From Proteiniphilum propionicum (GTDB lineage: Bacteria > Bacteroidota > Bacteroidia > Bacteroidales > Dysgonomonadaceae), in NCBI RefSeq assembly GCF_022267555.1, contig NZ_CP073586.1, forward strand, positions 2,657,501 through 2,721,500: a stretch of DNA of 64,000 nt. Direction: 5' to 3'. The notes beneath the pieces were generated by a model. That model was not told where the DNA came from, searched no databases, and saw only the letters and a list, made by a program, of their open reading frames with translations. Of this stretch, positions 1-9,888 are shown piece by piece. The translations under genes and the position numbers were made by a program. Positions within the stretch are counted from its first letter, which is position 1; every line of letters begins with the position of its first letter.

Positions 1-295
1 TATTCCAAGCCCAACTGCTTCGATTTTTTTGTAACCAGTCTCGCTGCATCTTCAGTTCTCCTATTTTCGCATATAGCTCCTGTCGCTCTTTCTCAAAGTC
101 AGCTTCACTCTTGGGGCCATGCTTCGAGAATAACTCTTCTGAACGTTTCAAAAACACATTTTTCCATGTGGATATCACAGTGGGGTTAATACCATAACGG
201 GCACTTAATTCAGATAGGGTCTCCCGTTCTTTGATGGCTGCTAATGCAGCCTCTCCCTTGAAGGCCGCTGAATGTTTTCTTCTTGACTTGTTCAT
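1..295 (-). CDS. IS3-family transposase OrfA (partial, runs off left edge)
   Basis: This is the DNA-binding OrfA subunit of an IS3-family transposase, missing its 3' end. The ATG is at 293-295 and 98 codons are visible. The protein begins MNKSRRKHSAAFKGEAALA and continues with the helix-turn-helix signature ELSARYGINPTVISTWKN (Tnp_1/HTH_21 type), then a leucine/glutamate-rich coiled segment. An A7 run near position 24-30 could be the slippage site that normally fuses OrfA to OrfB, but orfB is outside the window, so this is not tested. The element lies downstream of the flippase gene and separates it from whatever follows in the polysaccharide operon. Confidence 0.85.
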   Translation of the reverse strand, partial: MNKSRRKHSAAFKGEAALAAIKERETLSELSARYGINPTVISTWKNVFLKRSEELFSKHGPKSEADFEKERQELYAKIGELKMQRDWLQKNRSSWAWN

Positions 296-337
296 AACAC
301 AAATATAAGCTTTTTTATTTGCTTAGATAGTGGTACA
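1..337 (-). mobile_element. IS3-family insertion sequence, right part only
   Basis: The region contains an IS3 OrfA reading frame and, just upstream of it, a likely element end. On the minus strand the end reads TGTACCACTATC starting at 337, and TG...CA ends are usual for IS3 elements. The rest of the element, including orfB and the other end, lies beyond the left edge, so the inverted repeat and target duplication cannot be checked. The exact boundary at 337 is inferred. Confidence 0.6.
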
Positions 338-363
338 AATTACGGGGTATATTATAAATTTTA

Positions 364-1884
364 TTATTTACTCTTAATTATAAATCCTCTTAAAAAAAAT
401 TTTTCACTTTTAGTTAAGCCAAATATTATTGCAAAAATAGCAGTACTAATAAAAGATGTTGATAGAACTAAAAGTAAACGAAATAAAATATTAAAAAAGT
501 AGCTATGTATAATAAAAACAATAGTTGAAGTTAAAACAGTAACTAGAATAGCTGGTAAAATAAAAGAGTAGATGTATTCATTATAACTAAATGGTTTGTA
601 GTATTTTTTTAAACAAATCAATCTAGTTATATGAGATAAAATTGCTGCTATAATCATAGTAATAAAAGTAGTATGTGCAGGATAGCCAATTTTAAACAAA
701 ACATAAGTAGCTGGAACACATAAAAACGTGAATATTTCAACTTTTGTGTGATATTCTTTTACATGACCTGTGGCTTGGATTATTATTGAAATTGGATTGT
801 TCAATGACATAATAAACATGTATATTATAATTAACCTTGAGAATAAAACTGTTTGAAAGTCATCAATATTAAGCCACAATTTTAAAATAATTTCCATCTC
901 AAACATCAGTGGAACACATATCATCAATAATAAATAATATATGAATTTATTGCTTAAATTAAATATTTTATTCAAAAAAATATAATCTCCCTCTGAGTAC
1001 GATTTAACCATAGGTGGTCTTAGAGGTAACAAAACATTTGATGTAAAAGAATTTAATGCAGAATTAATTTGTAAAGCAATCGCTCTGGAAGTGTTTACCA
1101 ATGGACCAAAGAATAGATTCACAAGAATTGTATTAACCTGATTCATACCAACACTAGCGACTGAACCATATAAAGACCATCCTGAAAATGAAAGTAACTC
1201 TTTATATAGTTTTATTTCACGATATAAAACATAATGGCAATAAAGATACTTATGTCGTGTAAAAAAAAAATAAGCTAATAATACCAATAAAGGAATAATA
1301 AAGAGAGAACCACTATATACAATTAATTTATCAAATGGGATAATGAATAATAAAGTTGCAGATGTTAATTTCAGAATCCATTCGCATATATTAATTATTG
1401 CATATATTTGAACGTCCTCATGTGAAATTATTGCTGATAAAAATGGCACTTGTAGTATTGAAAATATAAATGAAAATATTGAAAATTGATAAACATAATT
1501 AACGGCAATCATTCTTGTCTCAGGTATAACTAATTGATTATTTACAAACCACAATCCAATTGTTTCACCAACTATTAATACTAAAATTGAAAATATAATA
1601 TAGATATTGATACTAGCTGAAAATATGTTTTTAAAACGCTCGTTATTATCTTCACCTAATGCCATTGAATAAAACCTCTGTGTACTTGTTGCAAGCACAT
1701 TACTTAAAAAGCTAAGTGATGTAATAACCCCAGCGACTACATTAAATATACCATAATCCTCAACACCAAGAGCATCTAATACAACCCTTACAATGTACAA
1801 GTTGATAATCATTACGACTATCATTCTTATAGTTATAAAGGTTGTATTTTTAGCAATACGCTTAGTTTTAGAAATATTACTCAT
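364..1884 (-). CDS. Wzx-like oligosaccharide flippase (MATE/PST family)
   Basis: A 506-residue integral membrane protein with about 12-14 hydrophobic segments distributed along its whole length, starting with the MSNISKTKRIAKNTTFITIRM type N-terminus seen in O-antigen/capsule repeat-unit translocases. By family it would move undecaprenyl-PP-linked oligosaccharide units across the inner membrane. The gene is very AT-rich compared with the rest of the window, as is usual for polysaccharide loci acquired by transfer. It lies 89 bp downstream of the WbpA-like dehydrogenase on the same strand and is followed by the IS3 element. The sugar specificity cannot be read from sequence. Confidence 0.85.
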   Translation of the reverse strand: MSNISKTKRIAKNTTFITIRMIVVMIINLYIVRVVLDALGVEDYGIFNVVAGVITSLSFLSNVLATSTQRFYSMALGEDNNERFKNIFSASINIYIIFSILVLIVGETIGLWFVNNQLVIPETRMIAVNYVYQFSIFSFIFSILQVPFLSAIISHEDVQIYAIINICEWILKLTSATLLFIIPFDKLIVYSGSLFIIPLLVLLAYFFFTRHKYLYCHYVLYREIKLYKELLSFSGWSLYGSVASVGMNQVNTILVNLFFGPLVNTSRAIALQINSALNSFTSNVLLPLRPPMVKSYSEGDYIFLNKIFNLSNKFIYYLLLMICVPLMFEMEIILKLWLNIDDFQTVLFSRLIIIYMFIMSLNNPISIIIQATGHVKEYHTKVEIFTFLCVPATYVLFKIGYPAHTTFITMIIAAILSHITRLICLKKYYKPFSYNEYIYSFILPAILVTVLTSTIVFIIHSYFFNILFRLLLVLSTSFISTAIFAIIFGLTKSEKFFLRGFIIKSK

Positions 1885-1973
1885 TCATGAAGGATTATTC
1901 ATTAAAAAAAATCACCATTATGCCCATGGTATTGCCTAAGTTAAATAAAAAAACATTAAAAATAGTTTTAATC

Positions 1974-3287
1974 CTACAATTTATAAACATTCTCCCCACC
2001 CTCTTTTATCATATTCCTCAAATCAACAATCAGCTTGGCGTGTTGTTGAATAAACTCAACATCAAATGTGGAGTGGTTTGTAGTGAGTACAACAACATCG
2101 GCAGAGTTTAGAGTTTCTGCTGTAAGTTCAACAGAGTTGAAGTTATGCCCATGTGGGGTTTTTACCTTATCTATATGTGGATCGTGATACTGTACTTCCC
2201 CACCTTTGTGTTTCACAGTATCCATAATCTCAAGTGCGGGCGATTCTCTCTCGTCGTTAATATTTGGTTTATAGGCTACTCCCAAAAAAAGTACTTTACT
2301 TCCGTTTACAGCCTTTTTATGACGATTAAGTGCTGTTGATATCTTTATATACATATAATGGGGCATACGCATATTGATATGTCCTGCCGCATGAATCATA
2401 GACAAATCGAAGTCGTACTTCTTAGCAATATGCTCCAAATAAAAGGGATCTAATGGAATACAGTGCCCTCCAATACCGGGACCGGGATAGAAAGCCTGAA
2501 ATCCAAATGGCTTTGTTTTGGCTGCATCTATCACTTCCCAGATATTGATATCCATCTTACCCGAAAGTAAGGCGAGCTCATTGATAAGGCTGATGTTCAC
2601 TAAACGATAGGTGTTCTCCAGGATCTTTACCATCTCGGCAATACGTGGCGAACTCACCGGGTGAAGTGTATCAATTGCTTTTGAATATATCTTCATCCCA
2701 ATTTCAAGTCCATCCTCAGAAATCGCACCAATAATCTTGGGTGTATTTTTTGTGTGAAAGTTTACATTACCCGGGTCCACTCTCTCGGGTGAATAGGCAA
2801 GCCAAAAATCTATACACTCTTTCAATCCGGACTCCTTCTCGATAATTGGAAGCATCAAATCTTCAGTTGTAGTTGGGTATGTGGTACTCTCTAAACTGAT
2901 AAAAGTGCCAGGTTTCATATTCTTGCCAATATCATTACAAGCACTTTCGATATAGCTCATATCGGGCTTACGAAACTTATCAAGTGGAGTAGGCACACAT
3001 ATTAATACAGCATCGCACTCCTTTATTCTTGTGAAATCTGTAGTTGCAGTTAAAGTTAAAGTGTCTATAACAACCTCTCTAAGTACAGCATCTCTAATAT
3101 CGCCAATGTAATTCTCGCCATGGTTAATCATATCAACCTTCTGTGAATTCTTATCGAATCCAATAACATGTACTCCTGCTTCGGCAAAGCCTACGGCTAG
3201 AGGCAGACCTACGTAACCAAGGCCTATAACTCCTATTACTTCATTGCCTTGGTTAATTTTATTAATAATCTCTTGTTTATAATTCAT
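1974..3287 (-). CDS. wbpA: UDP-N-acetyl-hexosamine 6-dehydrogenase, WbpA-like
   Basis: A 437-residue nucleotide-sugar dehydrogenase that oxidises C6 of a UDP-HexNAc to the uronic acid, using two NAD+, for surface polysaccharide synthesis. The N-terminal Rossmann motif VIGLGYVG is at residues 19-26, the SLESTTYPTTTE and AYSPERVDPGN motifs follow, and the catalytic cysteine lies in PGPGIGGHCIP (Cys276). The C-terminal UDP-binding domain ends in an INDERESPALEIM segment. Motif wording resembles P. aeruginosa WbpA (UDP-GlcNAc dehydrogenase) more than UDP-glucose dehydrogenase; WecC (UDP-ManNAc) is the alternative. It is the first gene of a minus-strand operon with the flippase. Confidence 0.85.
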   Translation of the reverse strand: MNYKQEIINKINQGNEVIGVIGLGYVGLPLAVGFAEAGVHVIGFDKNSQKVDMINHGENYIGDIRDAVLREVVIDTLTLTATTDFTRIKECDAVLICVPTPLDKFRKPDMSYIESACNDIGKNMKPGTFISLESTTYPTTTEDLMLPIIEKESGLKECIDFWLAYSPERVDPGNVNFHTKNTPKIIGAISEDGLEIGMKIYSKAIDTLHPVSSPRIAEMVKILENTYRLVNISLINELALLSGKMDINIWEVIDAAKTKPFGFQAFYPGPGIGGHCIPLDPFYLEHIAKKYDFDLSMIHAAGHINMRMPHYMYIKISTALNRHKKAVNGSKVLFLGVAYKPNINDERESPALEIMDTVKHKGGEVQYHDPHIDKVKTPHGHNFNSVELTAETLNSADVVVLTTNHSTFDVEFIQQHAKLIVDLRNMIKEGGENVYKL

Positions 3288-3730
3288 CTATTGCAGTATA
3301 ATTTTATTTGACAAATTCAATAATCCGTTCGTATGCCTGCCCAACCTCACAATGAATGCTGGTTTCTTATAGTGTTTTTAATATAAAACCTATCGCGCCG
3401 GAGGTTACATGTTAACGTCCGGGCACACTTCGTGACTACCTGTCACATTGCATGAGAGGCAGCCACAATCTCCAAGCATACTAATTTGCAAAATTACAAT
3501 AAAAAAACTATATCTCTAACCTTACTGGTTGTGAAAAAGAAAAAAGGACAAGTACTTACTTTTTGCAACTTTGAAAAACCAGGCCTGACTGCTGTGAAAG
3601 CGTGTTCTTTGTTTTCTCATATCACACAAAAATAAGCTTTTTATGCTTAACCTTGTGTTCCTGTAAAGTTAGCAATTCCAAACGGGTAGTATTAAACCGT
3701 TTTTTATTAAAGCGCCAACATAACCTTAAA
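3288..3730. other. Non-coding leader region of the polysaccharide operon
   Basis: No convincing gene is present between the dehydrogenase start and the 130-bp repeat. On the minus strand a TAATTTTG box lies at 3489-3496, which would give a leader of about 195 nt before wbpA. That leader holds small dyads such as GTGAC/GTCAC around 3432-3446. Long leaders of this sort are where UpxY-type antiterminators act on Bacteroides capsule operons, but action here is inference. Confidence 0.4.
3489..3496 (-). promoter_or_regulatory. Candidate -7 box for the polysaccharide operon
   Basis: The minus strand reads TAATTTTG, a full match to the Bacteroidota -7 consensus TAnnTTTG. No good TTTG -33 box is seen at the right distance, so the call rests on one element and its position upstream of wbpA. 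Confidence 0.35.
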
Positions 3731-3860
3731 CAATACTTCGGTAATTTTTTTAAAACAGTTCTTATAGTCCACTGAATATCAATAAATTATGACGCTCTCC
3801 GAAGATCTAACATAAATTATTGACTGTCAGTATTATAAATGAAGTTTTAACGAAGCATTA
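3731..3860. repeat. 130-bp inverted repeat, left copy
   Basis: The reverse complement of this block matches 22749-22878 along 130 bp without gaps; by hand I count 9 differences. Six of these cluster in the outer third (3745-3771 of this copy). The two copies face each other and enclose the complete mannan locus. No coding potential is apparent, and I saw no third copy in the window. Confidence 0.9.
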
Positions 3861-3948
3861 CTTAAAGTCAGACTATCTTATATAAACCTAACTATTGTTT
3901 ATTTTTATTTTGTTAAATCTATAAATTATAACAAATAATTCAAAATAT

Positions 3949-3992
3949 TTTGGTTGTGTTATTTTCTTTCATACATTTGCATGTTCATACAT
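3949..3992 (+). promoter_or_regulatory. Promoter and GntR-type operator of the susC/GH76 operon
   Basis: TTTG at 3949-3952, a 19-bp spacer and TACATTTG at 3972-3979 make a full Bacteroidota promoter. Directly after it, ATGTTCATACAT (3981-3992) is an ATGT-N4-ACAT palindrome covering the expected start site. The same arrangement is present at 13769-13813 in front of the second operon, and about 100 bp around it are conserved between the two places. The position fits repression by the GntR protein encoded at 12967-13719. Confidence 0.75.
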
Positions 3993-4074
3993 GACGTGTA
4001 TATGATTAAACATGCGACGAGCATTTTCTAAGATAAAACATTAATATTTAAATAATTATTCAAAATGTAAAATT

Positions 4075-7000
4075 ATGGTACAATGTAACCGATTAAATTC
4101 TAAACTAACCTGTCGGCACTATTTAGCTGTCGTTTTTGCTCTTGTTTTTTTTACATTTGGTGGTACCCAATTGTATGCACAAGCTCAGCAGATTCAAGTG
4201 AAAGGGAATGTAGTATCAGATGGTGAGCCTGTAATTGGTGCTACTGTTATGGTGAAGGATCTTTTAACTGGTACTGCTACTGATAAAGACGGTAACTTTT
4301 CGTTAGAAGCTCCTTCAAATGCTACACTTGTTATTTCATATATCGGGTATGAAACAGTGGAAGAAGCCATTGATGGAAGAAGTTTTATAAGGGTTGAACT
4401 TAATGCAGATTCCTTTACACTTGATGATATAGTTGTAGTGGGGTATGGCGTTCAAAGAAAAGTGAACCTGACTGGTGCTGTATCATCAGTTTCTAAAAGA
4501 GAATTAGAAGGTAAATTAGTCTCCAATGCTCTGGAAGCATTGCAGGGTACTACACCCGGACTGATAATTCAGCAGGGATCATCAAATCCGGGAAGTTCTC
4601 CTTCTATTAATATTCGTGGGTTAAATACAATGAATAATAATGACCCACTAATAATTATTGATGGAATAGAGGGGTCCATGGCTAATCTTAATCCCTCTGA
4701 TATCGAAAATATATCGATTTTGAAAGATGCGTCTTCTACTGCAATTTATGGATCGCGTGCTTCTAATGGTGTTGTACTTATAACAACAAAAAAAGGTGAA
4801 AGAGGCCGAGCCGAATTTAATTATGAATATATGCTTGGATTTCAGAACCCAACTTCTTTACCAAAAATTGCTGATTCGTGGATCTATGCGGAACTTTATA
4901 ATGAAGCTGCAGTAAATTCGGGCAGGACAACTAAATTTACTGCCGATGATATTGCCGGTTTCAGAAACGGGGGTACTAACGTAAATTGGGTAAGAGAGTT
5001 ATACAAGACAGACAGTCCTCAAAGTTCACACAATTTATCAATGACCGGTGGCAATGAGCTGTTATCCTATTTTGCCTCATTGGGATACTTAGACCAGAAC
5101 AGTATGTTCAAAGGTCCCGATTATGGTTATAACCGATACAATGCACGTTTAAATGTGAGTCATAAGGCTACTAAAGATTTAACGCTCTATTTGACATCTC
5201 AGTTTGCCAGAAATGATATTAAGGAGCATGCATATTGGACTGAATGGATTATTGAACAGGCAAACCGTATGCCTCCTATTTACCCGATAATGAAGGAGGA
5301 TGGGAGTTATAATTATCCAAGCGGCAGTAATTCCAATGGTTTACAGCGACTTATGGATGGTGGATATCGCAGTAATGCTAATGATGAATTATTGGGAACT
5401 TTACGTGCCGAATGGGATATTTTTACTGGTTTTAAACTTACCGGTAGTGTTGGAGGACGTATCTGGAATAATAATATGCGTGAGAAGAGAATTGCATTTG
5501 AGGGTACAGGTGATGCAGAAAATAAATTAACTGCACAGTTTTACCGTTCAAAAAACATTACTACAAACCTGATGGCATCATATAATACTCAAATTGGAAA
5601 ACATGCCTTAGAAGGATTAGCCGGTTTTGCTTATGAAGGATTTAATGATTTTCAGTTTGCTACCAGCAGAATTACAGAAGATTCTAAGTTTGATGTTTTT
5701 GTTGGTGAACAATCGGGTGATAATATAAGAAACTCAGGCTCTGCCGGAGATTGGTCGATATACTCAGGATTTGCAAGAGCAACCTATAACTATGATCAAA
5801 AATATTTATTGGAATTTAATATAAGAAACGACTACTCCTCTTATTTTGCCAAAGGTAACCGATCGGGACTATTCCCTTCATTTTCTGCTGGATGGCGTAT
5901 TTCTGAAGAGGATTTCTGGAACGATGTAACTGCTTATGTGCCGTCATTAAAATTAAGAGGTTCGTGGGGGTTGGTAGGTAACAACAGGATTGGAGCTTAT
6001 CAGTATATGAGAACTGTCTCTACAACAAGCAGCATTAGTTTTGGAGATAATCTGGTTGAGACTGCCTATTTTTCATCTGCTAACCCTGATATTAAGTGGG
6101 AAACTACCAGAATGGCTAATATAGGTGTTGATCTTGGTCTGCTTAACAACAATTTAAACATCACATTTGACCTGTTTAATAATCGTACTAAAAATATTCT
6201 GGTAAATCTGCCTGTTCCCGGGTTGTTCGGTTTTGGTGCACCGATACAAAATGCGAGCGTGGTTGAAACAAAAGGTTGGGAGATGTCGCTGAACTACAGG
6301 TTGATGACAGGTAATGTCGTTCACAATATTTCAGGAAATATTTCAGATAGCTTTAATGAAGTAATAGATAACAGAGGTACTGAAATTATTGGAGGATATG
6401 ATGTTCAAACAATAATCAAAGAGGGATATCCTCTATTCTCATATTATGCTTATCGCTCTGATGGATTCTTCAAAAATGAAGAAGAGGTGGCAAAAGGGCC
6501 TCATTTGGAAGGAATCACTCCTAAACCGGGAGATATCAGATACCTTGATAAAAATGGTGATGGAATAATCAATCCGGATAACGATAGATTTATTGTTGGG
6601 AATGATTTTCCAAGATATACATTTGGATTTTCATACGGACTTGAATTCAAAAACTTCTACTTCTCTATGTTATGGCAAGGGGTTGGAAAAAGAAGCAAAT
6701 GGATGAGAGGTGAGTCTGTAGAAGCATTTCACAATAATAATGAAGGTCCCTTACATGATTTTCATATTGATCGCTGGACACCCACAAATCTTGATGCAAC
6801 TTATCCCAGACTTACAATGGGAAGTGAATCTGCCAATAATGCTGCCAAATCAGATTTCTGGATTCAGGATGCAAGCTACTTACGTTTGAAGAATGCACAG
6901 ATTGGATATGTTGTTCCACAAAAGTTGGTGAATAATATCGGGATTCAAAATATAAGATTATTTGTAAGTGCACAAAATCCATTAACATTTACCAAAATGA

Positions 7001-7095
7001 AAGGAGGATGGGACCCCGAGTATACTGCAGACGGTAGCGGACGTGCTTATCCTGTCTCTTCAACATACTCTTTTGGTTTAAATATTAATTTTTAA
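4075..7095 (+). CDS. SusC/RagA-family TonB-dependent glycan transporter (mannan locus)
   Basis: A 1006-residue outer-membrane importer of the SusC class, which takes up oligosaccharides using TonB energy together with its SusD lid. A signal peptide ends near residue 36 (...LYAQAQQ). It is followed by a carboxypeptidase-D-like regulatory fold (about 40-115, VKGNVVSDGEPVIGATV), the DDIVVVGYGVQRK TonB-box region and the plug domain with GLNTMNNNDPLIIIDG and SSTAIYGSRASNGVVLITTK. The remainder is a 22-strand barrel ending in aromatic GLNINF. There is no STN domain, so it is not controlled through a FecI/FecR pair, which fits the nearby GntR regulator. It is the first gene of the operon; susD starts 11 bp after it. 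Confidence 0.95.
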   Translation: MVQCNRLNSKLTCRHYLAVVFALVFFTFGGTQLYAQAQQIQVKGNVVSDGEPVIGATVMVKDLLTGTATDKDGNFSLEAPSNATLVISYIGYETVEEAIDGRSFIRVELNADSFTLDDIVVVGYGVQRKVNLTGAVSSVSKRELEGKLVSNALEALQGTTPGLIIQQGSSNPGSSPSINIRGLNTMNNNDPLIIIDGIEGSMANLNPSDIENISILKDASSTAIYGSRASNGVVLITTKKGERGRAEFNYEYMLGFQNPTSLPKIADSWIYAELYNEAAVNSGRTTKFTADDIAGFRNGGTNVNWVRELYKTDSPQSSHNLSMTGGNELLSYFASLGYLDQNSMFKGPDYGYNRYNARLNVSHKATKDLTLYLTSQFARNDIKEHAYWTEWIIEQANRMPPIYPIMKEDGSYNYPSGSNSNGLQRLMDGGYRSNANDELLGTLRAEWDIFTGFKLTGSVGGRIWNNNMREKRIAFEGTGDAENKLTAQFYRSKNITTNLMASYNTQIGKHALEGLAGFAYEGFNDFQFATSRITEDSKFDVFVGEQSGDNIRNSGSAGDWSIYSGFARATYNYDQKYLLEFNIRNDYSSYFAKGNRSGLFPSFSAGWRISEEDFWNDVTAYVPSLKLRGSWGLVGNNRIGAYQYMRTVSTTSSISFGDNLVETAYFSSANPDIKWETTRMANIGVDLGLLNNNLNITFDLFNNRTKNILVNLPVPGLFGFGAPIQNASVVETKGWEMSLNYRLMTGNVVHNISGNISDSFNEVIDNRGTEIIGGYDVQTIIKEGYPLFSYYAYRSDGFFKNEEEVAKGPHLEGITPKPGDIRYLDKNGDGIINPDNDRFIVGNDFPRYTFGFSYGLEFKNFYFSMLWQGVGKRSKWMRGESVEAFHNNNEGPLHDFHIDRWTPTNLDATYPRLTMGSESANNAAKSDFWIQDASYLRLKNAQIGYVVPQKLVNNIGIQNIRLFVSAQNPLTFTKMKGGWDPEYTADGSGRAYPVSSTYSFGLNINF

Positions 7096-7106
7096 AAAGA
7101 ATCAAT

Positions 7107-8708
7107 ATGAAAACAATTATAAGATCTTTATTTATATTTTCTGTATTAATGTCTGGTGCTGTTTCGTGCATCGAATTAGACACAGTTCCATATGATAGGG
7201 AATCAGATTTAACTTTCTGGGATGAGGATGAAGATGCGGCACTTAAAGCTCTTAATACATGTTACACATATTTAGCCGGCATTGAGGAGCTTCTTTATAG
7301 TGAAGCTATGACCGACAATGCTTATACAAAGCAACCAAACGATGCAACTCAGAATATTGGTAATGGCTCATATTCTACAGCAGATCCGTACGTAAAGTCG
7401 GTATGGGATAGCCGGTATACAGGTATACGTATGTGTAACCAGTTATTAGAGAATATTGATCGTGTGCCAAATTTAGAACCTGCATTAAAAAACCGCTATA
7501 TTGGTGAGGTTAAAACAATTCGCGCATACCATTACTATGAGTTATATACTAAGTTTGGTGATATTCCTTATGCAACATCTGTACTTTCAATTGAAGAGAG
7601 TATGACCATTGAAAGGAGTGATAAGGCAACTGTTGTTAATAACATACTTAATGACCTTGATGAGGTTATTTCAGGAAAATATCTTCCAGAGTCTTATGAC
7701 GCAAACAATAAAGGTCGCATAACTCATTGGGCAGCTATGGCATTAAAGGCAAAAATCCATCTTTTTGAAGGTAATTGGACAGAGGTAAGAAATATAACTT
7801 CTGTAATAATTAATGAAGGTGGTTTTACACTATTTGGAAGTTATTCGGGACTGTTTGAAATTGCCAATGAGTATAATCAGGAAGTGATTATGGATGCACA
7901 ATACAGACCATCTAGTCGCGAACACCATATTATGTATGAGTTTTTACCCCCATCCATGGGAGGATATTCTCAGTTATCACCATTGCAGTCGTTAGTTGAT
8001 AGTTATATCATGCTTGATGGAAAAGCTATTGATGAATCTGATTTATATGATGAAAATAATCCTTATGAGAACAGAGATCCCCGCATGCAGGCAACTATTA
8101 TGTATACAGGTAATTCATATGTATTGGCAGATGGATCGGAGGTTGTTATTAATGCAGATCCGGGACAAGGAAGAGATGGGTATGGTGTTTCATCGGATGT
8201 AACTGCTACAGGGTATTATATCAAAAAATATTGGGATAACACTTATAGGGCATCACTTTATTCCGGACTAAACCCAATTATTATCCGCTATGCAGATATA
8301 TTGCTGATGCATGCGGAGGCAGTTGCTGAACTGGGTAATTTTAACGGTTCAACGTGGAATATGACTATAAAACCGATACGTCAGAGAGCAGGTTTTACAA
8401 ATTCATCAGCTGTAGAATATCCATTAGCTGTTTCACAAGAGGAGTTGATTGAGATAATCAGAAATGAACGCCGTTCAGAGTTAGCACTTGAAGGTCACAG
8501 ACATAAAGATATTTTCAGATGGAGAATTGCAGATGAGGTTTTAAATGGATGGAGCCATGGCTTTAAGACAGGTGAGTCTGTGGGCACGGATAATGGTTAT
8601 GTTCGTATTGAAAACAGGAAATTTGATGCAAACAAGCATTACTTATGGCCTATACCTCAGGCTGAGCGAGATCTAAACCGAAATTTGAGCCAAAACCCTA
8701 ATTGGTAA
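7107..8708 (+). CDS. SusD/RagB-family glycan-binding lipoprotein (mannan locus)
   Basis: A 533-residue surface lipoprotein that forms the lid of the SusC channel and binds the incoming oligosaccharide. A short signal peptide ends in the lipobox SGAVSC with Cys21 as the lipidation site. The SusD signatures are present: the N-terminal WDSRYTGIRMCNQLLENIDRV, the AYHYYELYTKFGDIPY helix and the C-terminal NERRSELALEGHRHKDIFRW followed by LWPIPQAERDLN. It lies directly after susC with 11 bp between, and 28 bp before the SusE-like gene. The ligand is inferred to be a mannan fragment from the GH76/GH92 neighbours. Confidence 0.95.
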   Translation: MKTIIRSLFIFSVLMSGAVSCIELDTVPYDRESDLTFWDEDEDAALKALNTCYTYLAGIEELLYSEAMTDNAYTKQPNDATQNIGNGSYSTADPYVKSVWDSRYTGIRMCNQLLENIDRVPNLEPALKNRYIGEVKTIRAYHYYELYTKFGDIPYATSVLSIEESMTIERSDKATVVNNILNDLDEVISGKYLPESYDANNKGRITHWAAMALKAKIHLFEGNWTEVRNITSVIINEGGFTLFGSYSGLFEIANEYNQEVIMDAQYRPSSREHHIMYEFLPPSMGGYSQLSPLQSLVDSYIMLDGKAIDESDLYDENNPYENRDPRMQATIMYTGNSYVLADGSEVVINADPGQGRDGYGVSSDVTATGYYIKKYWDNTYRASLYSGLNPIIIRYADILLMHAEAVAELGNFNGSTWNMTIKPIRQRAGFTNSSAVEYPLAVSQEELIEIIRNERRSELALEGHRHKDIFRWRIADEVLNGWSHGFKTGESVGTDNGYVRIENRKFDANKHYLWPIPQAERDLNRNLSQNPNW

Positions 8709-8736
8709 AATTGATAACACTTTAAAAGTATAGAAA

Positions 8737-9876
8737 ATGAAAAAAATATTATCAATATTTATTGTTGCATTGACATTTATATGTTGCCAGGAAAATTATG
8801 AGCTGAATACAGACTTCTCTGTTCCTGCTGAACTGAGCTCGCCTTCTGCCGTTACGCTGGATGTAACATCAAATGTTCCTGTGTTATTATCCTGGAGCGG
8901 TGGTGAGGCTGCCGATGGTGGTGTGGTGTTGTATGAGGTATTGTTTGACAAAGCAGGAGGGGATTTTTCTAATCCTCTTGCAAGAATGAAAAGTAATCTT
9001 GGTGCACTTCCAAACTTATCTGTTAGTCAGGCTGTTTTAAATACGATAGCAAGAAATGCAGGTATAATGCCTGAAGAGGTTGGAACAATAATATGGACAG
9101 TGACTGCCTCAAAGGGTGGTGTTGTTAAAACTACTGATAAGTATGCCTCCATTGAGGTTACCAGAGGCGAAGGTATAGATAACATACCTACAAGCCTATA
9201 TCTTTTTGGTTCAGCAACAGAGAATGGTGGTCAGGCCGGAATTCCTTTCCGTCAGGTTGAAGAGGATGTTTTCCAGATATATACAACTCTGTCTGAAGGT
9301 GATATGATTTTTAAATCAGCTGAATCAGGAGATTCTTTCAGCTACTATATCGATGATACCTCAAAATTAAAAGAGGGTACTGTTAATATGGCTGCTCCGG
9401 CATCGGATCAGGTGGTTCGACTGACGGTCGATTTTGGCACAATGTCTATGAAAACCGATGTTGTTGGCAATTCGGTAAGATGTATCTGGGGTGCTACGTT
9501 TAACAACATTGCTGTTTTGGACTATGTTGGTGATGGTAAGTTTGTTGGTGAAGGTGATATAATCTTTATTGATCAGTCGCGTCCCGAAACAAATCCTCCA
9601 GGCTGGCTGGGCTGGACAGAAGAGAGATACTACTTTATTGCTGTTGTAAACGGACAGGAGGTGTGCTGGGGAAGACATGACAATGTAAGCCCGGAACGCC
9701 CCGTAGGCGGTGAACCTGCCTCATTCTATTCACTGTATGAGTTCCCATGGAGTCAGTGGGATCACCTCTGGAAAATGAAGGGTAGTCTGGATTACACACA
9801 TGCAACTATCACAATTGATACAAATGCAAATGGTTTGAAGATACATACATTTACTAATGTAACTTCAATAAAATAA
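8737..9876 (+). CDS. SusE-like surface glycan-binding lipoprotein
   Basis: A 379-residue lipoprotein with lipobox-like TFICC (Cys17) followed by QENYELNTDFSVPAELSSP, typical of the SusE N-terminal domain. The first part (about 25-145) resembles the SusE immunoglobulin-like domain with its LSWSGGEAADGGVVLYEVLFD strand pattern. The middle and C-terminal parts are beta-rich and aromatic (PPGWLGWTEERYYFIAVV, FPWSQWDHLWKM), as expected of carbohydrate-binding domains. No catalytic motif is visible. Its place between susD and GH76 suggests a cell-surface mannan-binding role; specificity is inferred from context only. Confidence 0.75.
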   Translation: MKKILSIFIVALTFICCQENYELNTDFSVPAELSSPSAVTLDVTSNVPVLLSWSGGEAADGGVVLYEVLFDKAGGDFSNPLARMKSNLGALPNLSVSQAVLNTIARNAGIMPEEVGTIIWTVTASKGGVVKTTDKYASIEVTRGEGIDNIPTSLYLFGSATENGGQAGIPFRQVEEDVFQIYTTLSEGDMIFKSAESGDSFSYYIDDTSKLKEGTVNMAAPASDQVVRLTVDFGTMSMKTDVVGNSVRCIWGATFNNIAVLDYVGDGKFVGEGDIIFIDQSRPETNPPGWLGWTEERYYFIAVVNGQEVCWGRHDNVSPERPVGGEPASFYSLYEFPWSQWDHLWKMKGSLDYTHATITIDTNANGLKIHTFTNVTSIK

Positions 9877-9888
9877 ACAGGTTATATA

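Noticed and set aside
1-295. Programmed frameshift at the A7 run of the IS3 orfA
   Set aside because: Possible for the family, but orfB is outside the window, so it cannot be supported here.
1887-2339. Two plus-strand reading frames of 74 and 64 codons
   Set aside because: Both lie opposite the WbpA-like gene, which has all family motifs; they have no recognisable features.
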